A stretch of 64,000 bases of DNA, taken from NCBI GenBank assembly GCA_029706075.1, contig JAINUG010000136.1:1660001-1724000 (forward strand), written 5' to 3'. This document shows positions 1-10,290 of the stretch, in pieces (the first letter of the stretch is position 1; the number at the start of each line of letters is the position of its first letter). The notes under the pieces are model-generated. The model did no database searches and had not been told where the DNA came from. It saw only the letters and a list, made by a program, of their open reading frames with translations. The stretch comes from Aldrovandia affinis (Eukaryota; Chordata; Actinopteri; Notacanthiformes; Halosauridae). The translations under genes and the position numbers were made by a program.

Positions 1-399
1 TTTGGCTCCCGGATTGACACGTTGCTCTTTTAGCACTGCTCAATGATTCTCTTACTTTGCCTTCCCCTTGAACTGTCTCAGTGACTGCACCAACATCAGA
101 TCCAACGTCTTTTTCGCCAATTTAAGTCCAATCAATGTGATGGATCATATCCAGACTGGAAACATGAGACAGACAGGGAGCTATCTGTGGCATGTTCATC
201 ACTGTGCACTACCACTGACTGTGCTCAGCAAGAACCACTCTTTATATGTGTGTTTACAGAATATTTACACACTCCAATACTCCACTCCAATACACTACTT
301 AAACTACCATTTCAAATAAATGTATTCCTTTTGTTTCATAAGAAATCAAATAATTTGGTAACAGTCTGAAAAAATCGAATATTTAAAACCATATTTACC
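1..399. other. Unannotated AT-rich DNA
   Basis: I see no gene, splice-flanked exon or recognisable repeat here. Short open frames have no recognisable motif. Confidence 0.5.
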
Positions 400-586
400 A
401 GAAATAAACATTTTTATTCTTGATTTGTAAACAATGGCAAGGAAAATGAATGATTTGATTTCGGTGATTTGATGTGCATAGGAACCGGTAAAAACTACTG
501 AACAAAGAGCTGAATGAGAGCCAAATGAACCAGCTCTTTTTGGTGAATGGAGCCAAAAGAGCCGGAATGTCCATCACTAGTGGGCA
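400..586 (-). mobile_element. Putative hAT-like transposon end (remnant)
   Basis: Read on the minus strand, the stretch begins with a CACTAGTGATGG-type end and continues with repeated GAGCC / GGCTC words (gagccaaa, gagccgg, gagctg). This resembles the ends of fish hAT-like repeats that start TAGTGATGG. Only one end is visible and no transposase is present, so family assignment rests on motif memory and is weak. Confidence 0.35.
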
Positions 587-1082
587 GTTGTCAAATAAAG
601 CACTTGTACCTACTTACCGTCTACTCCTCTCAAAATCCTATTAATCTCCTATTCCTCTTAATAAGACCCTGCAGTCTGTTCAAAGCCAGGGTAGAGCTGC
701 AGGTTTATGAAATTAAAAAAGATGCAACAATAATAAGTAAGTAAAGTAATAATAACAATAATAAGTTAAAAATAACCAAGATAGTCTGTGGAAGCAGCTG
801 TAACATAAAACTGAATCTTGCCTTTTGAGAAGAAGGGAAAAATATTCCACCGTACTGAACCCACCAACGCCTAGGATCTTGGGTATTCGTTTTCCTAGTA
901 GATAAATAAATGGCGGGGGGAAAGTCCTAGCCCTCAGGGGCGAGCGTAGCTGTGCACACCTGGCAGGGTTTAGCGGGAGCAGTCAGCTAAGCGAGCAAGC
1001 GCAGCTTCACATGGAGGTGACCACCGTGCCTGCTCCCTCCGTCTCAGGCGGCGGCACGTGCAGAGGGAACACAGAGACACAC
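587..1082. other. Unannotated DNA
   Basis: AT-rich from about 700 to 780, with scattered AATAA words, and more GC-rich after 900. I recognise no gene or repeat. Confidence 0.5.
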
Positions 1083-1228
1083 GGGGGCGGAGTCACGGGA
1101 ATAACAAAAACCTCACGTTCCAAAGGGGGCGGAGCCACGGGAATAATGAAAACATCACGTTCCAAAGGGGGCGGGGCCACGGGGATAATGAAAACATCAC
1201 GTTCCAAAGGGGGCGGAGCCACGGGGAT
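1083..1228. repeat. 42-bp minisatellite with GC boxes (about 3.5 copies)
   Basis: The word CACGTTCC recurs at 1114, 1156 and 1198, an exact 42-bp period. Each unit carries GGGGGCGG followed by AGCCAC or GGCCAC, and the G run starts at 1083, 1125, 1167 and 1209. The period is a multiple of three and the unit lacks stops, so spurious open frames appear on both strands. The GGGGCGG core matches the Sp1-family GC box; regulatory activity is inference only. Confidence 0.9.
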
Positions 1229-1970
1229 GTATCTGGGCATGTCATTACGGCCTGTGGTGGGGAAACGCAGAAACTAACCTCCACACAGATCCACGGTGAG
1301 CACAGCGGCCACACTGGGGAGAGACTGCTTTGTCTCCGCGCTCATTCAATTGGCACAAAACCCCCACATGTGCACACAGATTATGTCATTGTAATATAAA
1401 ATGTTACATTTTATATATCGTTTGTGAGTGTAAAAGTTTATGTGGGGAACACAAAGAGCCATGTGTGCAGTACGAAGATCAGAGTGTGCGGTGTGGAGGT
1501 CACTGTGCTGAAATCGTGTGTGTAATAGTCAGTGTAGTGCACTGTATGAATGGAAATCACTGTGGGAGAGCAGGGTCTCTGTGGCAACGGCAGGAACGCT
1601 GACAGGACCGGGGAGGTGGGGGGGATGTGAAGACGAGGTGAGGTGTAAAATACCCCCCACTGCTGCTGCTGCTGCCAACACAGCTCACCTCACTGCCCAA
1701 ACACAGCTAGAAAGGGAGAGAAGGGGAGAGAAAGATGAATAGAGAATGATTGGTGAGTTTAGAGAGCTCAGAGTCCTTAATCAATGAAGCCACTCTCCCT
1801 CTCTCTCACTGCACTGCTGCACCTTTCGCCGCGAGTTGCCGTTATTCAGCTGATAAGAGATTCTGATTTATATTGTACATTTGCTGCCCATTTGTCAGGA
1901 ATTATCCTCCCTTGAACAGTATGTCATTGACAAGGCCCACTTACTAACTCTGAAATGAGCACAGTCCCAT
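1229..1970. other. Unannotated DNA
   Basis: It holds a short (TGC)5 run at about 1660-1675 and purine-rich GAGA-like sequence around 1710-1750. No gene or transposon signature was recognised. Confidence 0.5.
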
Positions 1971-2020
1971 ACACACACACAAGCATAAACATGCACACAC
2001 ACACACACACACACACACAC
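1971..2020. repeat. (CA)n microsatellite
   Basis: A short CA run at 1971-1980 is separated by an AAGCATAAACATG-like interruption from a pure CA tract at about 1993-2020. Confidence 0.95.
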
Positions 2021-2474
2021 GCTCTCACATGCAGAGGAAGGGCAGACAAGCCGGGTACATACCGTCTCGGTCTTGCGTGGGAAAGGACAGCTGGGCGCTG
2101 AAACAGTAGCCCCTGCCCTTATATGGCGAGTGTCTCTGTGCCTCTGGTCTCTGTCAGGCAGGGGCAGCCGAGGCGCTGGTGGCGTGCGGGACGGACATTA
2201 ATTACATGACGAGCCTGGCTGTGAGAGGGCCGCTGCAGGGAATGCCTACAGCAACTTCAGCCACCGGGTCTGGAGTCATTGACCCCCCTCCCCAACATCC
2301 CAAAATTAGTCTTCAGTCCCTCTGCTCTCCCCCAGACCAGCAAGAGACCAGAGATTAGTGCTTCAACAAATTGTTTTTGTTTTGGGGCAATGGCTTGTGG
2401 TAGCGTTTGATGGCGGGCGCTCTGGAGTGAGATAATGCTAATAATTCCTCTATCTCCACCTATTTCTCGTTCTG

Positions 2475-2476
<2 letters not shown>
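2021..2476. other. Unannotated; possible regulatory sequence
   Basis: No coding evidence. The part at about 2150-2280 contains ATTAATTACATGACG, which includes a TAATTA homeodomain core, in otherwise GC-rich sequence. It is not repeat-like. Conservation in other fish would be needed to call an element. Confidence 0.3.
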
Positions 2477-2514
<38 letters not shown>

Positions 2515-2515
2515 C
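2477..2515. repeat. (ATC)n microsatellite
   Basis: An uninterrupted run of about 12 CAT/ATC trinucleotides, flanked by GTC on the left and ACCACCC on the right. Confidence 0.95.
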
Positions 2516-3365
2516 CACCCTTCATTATCGATAACCAGCCACAGAAACAGAAATCACAGAAACAGACGTGATTCTTTGTTGTCATTTTCTCACAGATACC
2601 CATAACCTTCATGACTGGTCACATTGCGAGAGCTTATCAGCGATTATGATCACCCAGTCATTATTATTATCAGCTGAGGAGATCATTATGAAAACTTAAT
2701 TTGCTCCAGTGCATGTCCAGCTTGCATGCCTTTTTATTCGCTGAAATGTAGAGAATAATTATGTGGGCCTAAGTATCTAGATTGGTGGAGCTGGTGACCA
2801 GTGGCATTCATTTTGGGGGGGGGGTTGAGAAAATACACAAACGAATTGTAGACGGGAGGAGTGGCTATGCGAACAAATTGTTGACCGGTTGCGTGAATGA
2901 GTTGTTGAGCCGTAGATTAACAGTTGGGAACTGTCATAAAGCATTTCCCCACAACAAACCCCCCCCCGGGCATGCTAGTGCCAGAGTTCAATAAGAAAGA
3001 AAACACATTCCTCTCCCACATTAAACTGTGTCACAATACAGTGGCCTCAGGATTATATAAGAACCAACAAAGCCATTTTAAGGGAGTACGTCTTCATAAT
3101 ACACTGCCAGACTTATCTGGGAAGGTGGTTTCATTAAACGTTCCTTTCCCTTAAGATGAATTGGCAACTTTGATCGAATCCAGGGGCTAGTTTCCATTGA
3201 AACTTTTTTTATGGGAATAATTTCCAGCATTATTTGCTTATTTGTAACATTTGCAAGATAAAAAAAAATTGAATCACTGTTGAGAACAAATGGAACATTT
3301 TTTAATGTTTATTGGAATACTGGAAGTAATGAGTGGAGTTCCAGTAATATACAATTCACAATTGA
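2516..3365. other. Unannotated DNA with candidate conserved stretch
   Basis: The part at 2600-2770 is AT-rich and complex, with ATTATTATTATCAGCTG and GAATAATTATG words that look like enhancer-type sequence. A G run lies at about 2815-2824 and a C run near 2961. The remainder shows no gene or known repeat. Confidence 0.3.
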
Positions 3366-3936
3366 ATTATTTGGCAGATGCTTTTATCCAAAACGACTTG
3401 GTGTGCATTCATATGGCTAGAGATCATTGCCAGAGCGATCGAATAGTAAGTTACAGTCTAATCATTGACATTGCCATTGTTCATGCAACAAAGCCCGTTA
3501 CACAAAGGGAGGAGAAAGGTTATTATAAATTTTCTTAAACATAAAACATCTGAAACTGTGAGTTTTCGGTCTTTTTCGGAAGATTTCTAGAGATTCTGCT
3601 GTCCTGACCGAGTGGGGAAGGTCATTCCACCATCTAGGGATGAGGGCAGAGAAGAGGCGGGGCCGTAACTGCCAGGTGTGTGGAGAGATGGGACAGTCAG
3701 CTGGCCAGAGGAGGCTGAGCGGAGAGATCTGGAGGGGTGTAGGATGTGATCAGTGACTGCAGTTAGGAGGGAGCAGTACCCCTCGTGGCCTGGTACACCA
3801 ACACCAATGACTTTAATTGAATGCGAGCTGCAACCAGGAGCTAGTGAAGGGTGCTGGGAATGGGAAGGGAATGGAGTAATGTGTGAAGATTTTGGAAGGT
3901 TGAACCCCAGTCATGCGGCCGCATTCTGGATTATAT
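3366..3936 (-). mobile_element. L2-clade LINE, 5'-truncated 3' fragment (minus strand)
   Basis: Read on the minus strand, conceptual translation gives broken pieces of the C-terminal part of an L2-type reverse transcriptase: an IQNAAA-like start, a QLRPRLFSALIPR-like stretch, then WWNDLP and RTAESLEIF-like residues. Frames must be switched, so it is a pseudogene. The element ends near 3366 with the AAGTCGTTTTGGATAAAAGC-type tail found on several other SINEs and LINEs in the window. The same WWNDLPHSVRTAE region occurs in the plus-strand L2 copy near 58,360. The 5' half of the element is missing, which is usual for LINE insertions. Confidence 0.75.
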
Positions 3937-4679
3937 CTAGATATATAATATATAATATATAAAGAGGAAGACAAGAGAGAGCCCCGCTCATATTCACCCC
4001 AGCCAAATATTATTCAGGTCTCCAAGACAAAATCCAATTAACTAAAAGGCCCCATTTGTGAGTAACAAGTTTTCAGCCATCACATAAAATATTCATGGGA
4101 GTTGGTTAATATGTTCATATATTTGAGAGGATATCAGGCCAATTATCCATAAAGTGACTATGGCTTGAATGTGAAACAATATTGTGAAAGTGACAATCAT
4201 CAAACGTCAATTGTATAACAGTGTGACATTGTGTAGAATATGGTTCACTTATAAATTGTTAATAAAGAATGAACGAGCACATTATGAATCATTAACAAAT
4301 AAATGTTTTGATGTTTAGTCCAATGTGAGAAAATACATTATTAAGGAGGAAGCCAGGGTTGCCACATTTGCGAAAATTGCACGAAAGATGGGAGTGTGCA
4401 CTGTTGAGATGTACACAACACTAAAAACCACAACTACCAACTCCTAGTCAGTAACAGATCAATTAAGTAAGTCAAATTAGCAAACCGTAAAAATCATACA
4501 CATGATGAAAAACAATTTTACAGGATGATCTAAATATTCAAATAAGCATTCAAGTAGGCAGTATGTATGTATCAGCAAGAGTGTAGCATCATTATATATG
4601 AACCAGCAATATGCCATTGTGGATTGTACACAGCATGAGAGACATCAGATGTATCCAGTTTCCCATGGCTTTGTAAAAT
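3937..4679. other. Unannotated AT-rich DNA
   Basis: A TATAATATATAATATATAAAG-like stretch lies at about 3940-3962. The rest is AT-rich without gene or repeat signatures that I recognise. Confidence 0.5.
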
Positions 4680-4915
4680 CTTTGAGCTGACCCTACTGAC
4701 ACCCCGGTCAGCGGAGGATGGGCTCCCCCTCTTAGATGGATCCCTCCTGAGATTTCTTTCCACTGGAGAGTTTTTTCTTCCACTGTTAGAGTGTTTTTTC
4801 TCTTCCCACTGGGGAGTTCTCTGCCTCACTTTCTGCTTTTTGGGGGTTCAGGGCTGGTATTTTCGTGTTTGCTGTATAAAAAGCGCTACACAAATAACAT
4901 TGAATTGAATTGAAT
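4680..4915 (+). mobile_element. LINE-like 3' tail with (TTGAA)n end
   Basis: The stretch GGATGGGCTCCCCCTCTTAG, then several short repeats of the TTTCTTCCACTGG type, then GCTGTATAAAAAGCGCTACA and an (ATTGA)n end at about 4897-4915, matches the widespread fish repeat end 'aaaaagcgctatacaaataaaattgaattgaa'. I take it as a non-LTR retrotransposon 3' untranslated end, but the clade is uncertain because no coding sequence remains. Confidence 0.6.
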
Positions 4916-7900
4916 ACGCTGCTTCACAGATGTTGTGTGATAATCACTGGAAGCAGTGTTTCAAGTCATCAATCAATGTTGTTGAATAAACAGTAATGAG
5001 ATCTTCTAATGATCGATCATCACAGCAGGGCAGATTTCTTTGAAGCGCCACCACATGCTGCTGGGAGACGGGCTTGTAGTGAATCACTGCCGTTTACAGT
5101 GATTTTAAGAATCAGTTTTTTTTCAATCATTTTGAGATTCATGCCCAAGTAATGTTTTCTAAATTCCGAAAATGTAGATGCCTGGATTGGTGGATCAATG
5201 CTGCACATCATGGATTTGAAATTGAAATCTGTCATTGATCAGAACATCATGTGACTATCCACCAAAGCTCAGCTGCCCTGTCCACCACAGACTTTAACTT
5301 TGGTTTATGAATAAGGCCACGCTGCTTTATGAATAAGGTACTGTTGAAAAGACGAGTGACTGAAAACACATTTGACTCATCATTGAAAATCATTCTGAAT
5401 GCAAATTTTATTTAAATCATGACATTTTATTGAGGAATAAGGGGGTGTGTAATATGGCAATGTAAAATAGGGAACTTAAAAAGCAGCATTGAATATTTCT
5501 CAGCCTTGAGAATAACCTCAACTTCCTTGTTCCTGACTATGAAATGTTGTTTCTAAAAATGTCTGAGCTGACCCTAAAAAATGTTGATATATGTGTTATT
5601 GAAGATAGGTGGTCTCACCTGTTTACATTATCTATGTTTAACAACTTGAGGTAAGAATAAATGGAGGAATCCATAATTTCATACAGTGTGGCTATAACTG
5701 AGCGAAATCTCAAACAGCAGTCCGGTAAAACCCATGATGAATGAAAGTGTAGGTATGAGCAGTAAGCAGCTTCTCTGCCCCTCCATCACCCCACACACAC
5801 TGGCAGGTGCAGGAAAATGGCCTCATCTGGATTTCATTTGCAAAACCCCCAAGCCGTCTGGCCACTTTATTGAAGAGGTTGTGAGGAAGGCATAAGTGCT
5901 TGACATTTACTGTAAACGAGACTCTGCGGTGAGTCTGACCACCATGGCTGATGCAGTCATCAGGGCCTCCCCCCCAGGGAACTATGGGTAGCAGTCTATG
6001 CGTCCAGGTGGCCGATGCTGTCCGTCCGGAATATGGCAACCCAATAATGCTATCCCTCTCTGGTGTCCCGCAGTGCTGATTCTACTTCACTGGATTTGAC
6101 AACACAGAACTTTCGCTGACCTTGCGCTTTTGACGTTATACTTCTTCCAGAGTGTCATTAGACTCTTCCAGTAGGACTGGGAACGCTTGCATTATTCGCC
6201 TCATATGAAGGTCTTAGTATTTTTTTAATAAGCGTGGGGGCTGAAGGTTCTGTTTGATCCGCTTGCATTATTTGGAAAAGCTTCCTGGTTTCTCAGCCAG
6301 AAGGCCAAGCAGCCTTGCCAGAAGCAGACAATTGCTCTTGTATTCTTCACGTAACACCAGGAAATGTGTTTGACAGTAAGCGGAGCCACGTTTCGGCGGG
6401 AGACACAGAACACTGTGTTTTTTTAAATGATTTCTACACATCTGATATTATCAAGTGCCCATGTGCCTGGTTCTTCTAAGCAGGCCTGTCTCCGTGGCGA
6501 TGGAGCGGTGAGTCGACCCACACCTCCCCTGCCAGCTCCTGCGCGGCCCAAAGGACTCTGGCAGGGACAAACATCTCCCCACATTCTCACACAGCTGAGA
6601 CACGGCCCTAATTATGCTGCGCAGCTTGCACGTGGAGCCGTGACAACCACACCAGCAAATAAAGTGACCGGAGCACTGCACTCACTGTTACGTGCAGTGG
6701 CCAACAGAGGGCGACGTGAGCAGACTCCACGAAGTCACGCGCAATCAGCCGCAGGAGCAACTGGCCCTCTGGTGCTGTAAGGGTGATTATGAGCTGGTGT
6801 GGAGTCGCCGGTGTTCAATCGCCATGGCAAGAGAATGCGGTGGGGTCTCGGTATGGAACAGGCAGGCGCAGAGCCCCCAGTCTACTGTGAAATACAGTGA
6901 AAGTATAGAAAGGTCTATTCTTAAGTCATTTGAGGGTTCAGATTGGAGTTAATCATTACTGTTTGAAATTATATCCCTTGGTCCTCACGCCATGGGCCAG
7001 AGTATCTCCCTGTGTGTACAAAACTTACTACAGGTCACATTCACTGTTGAATGTAGGATAGCGCCATTAAGTAGCAAATGCCCAATTTCAGAAACTCAGT
7101 TTTCGCTCTCTGTAAATGGGTGATGCCATTTGCTTTAAGAAGCATTAGCCAATCCAGCACAAACGCCAAAGGAAAGCTGCCATTAGATGGGCAGACGGCT
7201 GACGACGCGACAGGGACATAAACATCGATAGACTACGACCATGACAGTCGGGAGAGCAGGGAAACAGCATGCGAGAAATCACTCCCGTCACTCACAGTCC
7301 AGCCGTCGGCCTGAGCCCTAACGCACAGTCAGATGTGTGCAATGTGCAGAAACCCCAGTACTGTCAGATCACTGTAGAAAGGTGTCTTCCATTTCACAAG
7401 GCCTTGTGGATGCTTCAGGATAATTCATGTAAGGTAATAAAACTTGAATGTTCATAAAACTCAAATGTTTACTCGCGTTCCTGTGTAATGTGATCTTGAT
7501 AGTCTGAATGCATTTCGTGTCGCTGTGTATAATACATACAGTAGGTCATCCATAAAACAGCTGGGGCAGATGTGAAATGCCGTGCGGAGATGTAAGATCC
7601 ACTCCTGGTTACTGTGCTGTTTGGTCACACCTGATGGACAGGTACAAGACCCCGTATTTCATCGCCAAAAGTGCATCAGAGGAATTATTCACTGTGTGCA
7701 GATGTGCGTTCCGGGCTCCTAGGCTTTTCCAAAACAACAGACAAAAACGTGTTTCCAAAACAGTGGAAAAGCATTGTGAGAATGAGCAGGAATTTAGGCC
7801 TCACAAGTTCATGTTTAAAAGCAAGGTTTTCGGCGTTCCTGTTTGTTTATTTGCTTGACGGCGTATCCATTTTCAGCCTGTTGACAGCTTGCACGGCAGA

Positions 7901-8362
7901 CATGCATGAAAAGGCCACACATGGAAATATTTCAGAGAGGTCGAAGGTTGACACTCTTTTTTGTCCTCCAGATGCAGATGAATGAACAGCTGTACTCTGG
8001 TAAGATCATCTCAGGAAAAATAAATATTTTTTAGGTTCGAAAATATCGTTAACTGGATCTTTATCATGGCAAGCTACATTCTTTCACATTACCCTTGGCG
8101 GACCACTGAGTCTGACTCTGCCAAGATCCTACTGCTGTTTATTCTTCTTACGACATAATAATTTTACTAAACACTAGAGCTACAGTATTAACATTGATAT
8201 AATTATGGATCCAGCCAAATTAGGCATTAATGCCACTGTATGACGTTACAACAATTTGACAAAGTATACCAACATTGTTATTTTGCATTGAATATTTTTG
8301 AACATAAGAATATTGACTGAATGAATCTTACTGTTACTCTGAAAACTCTTTTTTTGTGTAAA
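4916..8362. other. 3.4-kb interval with no recognised gene
   Basis: Open frames here are short and lack recognisable domains or consistent splice context. No tandem repeat or transposon end was found. The part at about 6480-6790 is more GC-rich than its surroundings. It could be intergenic or a large intron. Confidence 0.45.
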
Positions 8363-8364
8363 TA

Positions 8365-8918
8365 CACTACCGTTCAAAAGTTTGGGGTCACCTGCTGGAA
8401 ACTAGGTTTATCTCATAATTGACAATGCTTTACACTGTATACATTTCTGTAAATACTTTAAAATGACAAAAAAACACATGTAACAATGAACAAAATGAAC
8501 ATCAAAGAAATGTTCAAGAAAATTATATTGAAAAATGAATCTTGGATTCCTCAAAATAGTCACCCTTTGGCGTGAGAATAGCCTCACAAACAGTGGCCAT
8601 TCGGCTAATAAGCTTTAGCAGGAAATCACCCAACATGTTTTCCCAGCTAACCTGCAGCAATTCCCAGAGAAACTTGTGGGTTGCTTTGCTTTGACTCTTC
8701 CTTTCCAGTTTGTCCCATACAAGTTCTATGGGATTGAGGTCTGGACACTGGGCAGGCCAGGTCTTTAGTTTGAGTTGTTGTTCACATTCCTCCTTCACCA
8801 GATAGTTCTTGCACAACTTCAAGGTGTGTTTCGGGTCGTTATCTTGCTGAAGAATGAAGGAGTGCCCGATTAGCCATAGTCCAGATGGAAGGTGACCCCA
8901 AACTTTTGAACGGTAGTG
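8365..8918 (-). mobile_element. Tc1/mariner transposon, internally deleted (554 bp)
   Basis: The ends are perfect 29-bp terminal inverted repeats (8365-8393 and 8890-8918), beginning CACTACCGTTCAAAAGTTTG. Each end is flanked by TA (8363-8364 and 8919-8920), the Tc1/mariner target duplication. Only the C-terminal third of a transposase remains inside, on the minus strand. Autonomous relatives are about 1.3-1.6 kb, so roughly a kilobase has been lost. Perfect ends on a defective body suggest it was mobilised in trans. Confidence 0.92.
8523..8880 (-). pseudogene. Tc1-like transposase, C-terminal fragment
   Basis: An open minus-strand frame carries FILQQDNDPKHT at about 8824-8859 and continues to WPAQCPDLNPIELVWDKL. 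These are the second catalytic aspartate block and the glutamate (PIE) block of the Tc1 DDE domain. Counting from the first D of DND to the E of PIE gives 38 intervening residues, fitting the DD38E ('Intruder'-type) branch better than DD34E. The first catalytic aspartate and the N-terminal helix-turn-helix DNA-binding region are absent, so the product cannot be an active transposase. Confidence 0.85.
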
Positions 8919-8920
8919 TA

Positions 8921-9702
8921 TATACTAAAACAACATACAATATCCAATATATTAAAACATATACAAATTGTGAATTTCACTGGCCTTGTAAGAGGAATAA
9001 AATCATATGTGAACAATGATGACAACTTCCAGAATATTTTCCAAACCATCTTCCAAAGTTTATGATCTTTGACATCTCAAAACAAAGAACTCACTGTACA
9101 CAAACTGTAAAGAGAACTGCAAACAATATAAGCACAGAAATACAGCATTAAATATTTCAGTAGAAAACAAGGAAAGGTGAAGGAGAAGGTGAAGAACACA
9201 AGGCTGAAGGAGAAAATGGCCGTAAAAATGTGGCCCGTAGGGAAATGACATTAAATGTCTCTAAAGTACAACTGCGCTCAGAAAAAGGAAAAAAGGGGAA
9301 AAAAAGTTTCCATAATTTTCACAGGAAAAATGATGTAACTGGACGTTTCTGTAGCAGGGTGAGAATGAGGCATGCAGGGCAGAGGGACACATGTCAGATT
9401 GCATCGTCTGAAAGCAGGATTAGCAGAGTGATTTCAGCAGGACCCAATGAACTCCTGCCATAGAAACCTGTTCAGCATCTCAGACATGGAGGCATCAATC
9501 AAAAATGAAGAAATTTACATTTATTTTTAATTACTATGATTTTTTTGTATGTTGTAAATAAAAATGAATAATAATTCATTTTTCCCTATTATTTTCTTTC
9601 CAGTTTGGGATCAAGCTTCCTAGTCATGACACATACATAAACCACAGACATAATATGAATAATGTGAAATTCATCAAAGAGATTCATCAGCAAGGTTCAT
9701 AG
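8921..9702. other. Unannotated AT-rich DNA
   Basis: A purine-rich stretch at 9170-9320 (AAGG and GGAAAAAAG words). No gene or transposon was recognised. Confidence 0.5.
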
Positions 9703-10290
9703 AGCTGAAAGACCATAGAGCTGTCCAATCACTCTGTGGTTTCATTTAAATAGAGGTCACAACAGAGCCGTCCAATCGCAATGAGGTTTGATTTAAATAG
9801 AAGTCAGAGATCACATAGCTGTCCAATCACTCTGGAGTTTGATTTAAACAGAGGTCACAGGCAACAGAGCCGTCCAATCATAATGAGGTTTGATTTAAAT
9901 CGAAGTCAAAGATCACAGAGCTGTCCAATCACTCTGAGGGTTGATTTAAATAGAGGTCACTGAGCTGTCCAATTGCAATGAGGTTTGATTTAAATAGAGG
10001 TCACAGGCTACAGAGCCATCCAATCGTAATAAGGTTTGATTTAAATAAAGGTCAGAGACCACAGAGCTGTCCAATCACTCTGTGGTTTTATTTAAATAGA
10101 GGTCACAGGCTACAGAGCCGTCCAATTGTAATGAGGTTTGATTTAAATAGAGGTCAAAGATCACAGAGCTGTCCAATCACTCTGGAGTTTGATTTAAATA
10201 GATGTCACAGACCAAAGAGTTGTCCAATAACTCTGGTGTTTGATTTAAATAGAGATCACAGGCCACAGAGTCATCCAATCACAGCAAGCA
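9703..10290. repeat. 51-bp minisatellite, about 12 units, dimeric order
   Basis: TTTGATTTAAAT-type cores recur at 51-bp spacing (9787, 9838, 9889). Two unit types alternate: type A has AGCTGTCCAATCACTCTG, and type B has AGCCGTCCAATCGTAATG or close variants. The order is A-B repeated for most of the array, with one truncated B near 9960 and an A-A pair near the right end. The period of 51 and the absence of stops create an open frame with a repeated FDLNRG motif, which I consider an artefact. Each unit also contains a CCAAT core and most contain AGGTCA. Confidence 0.92.
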
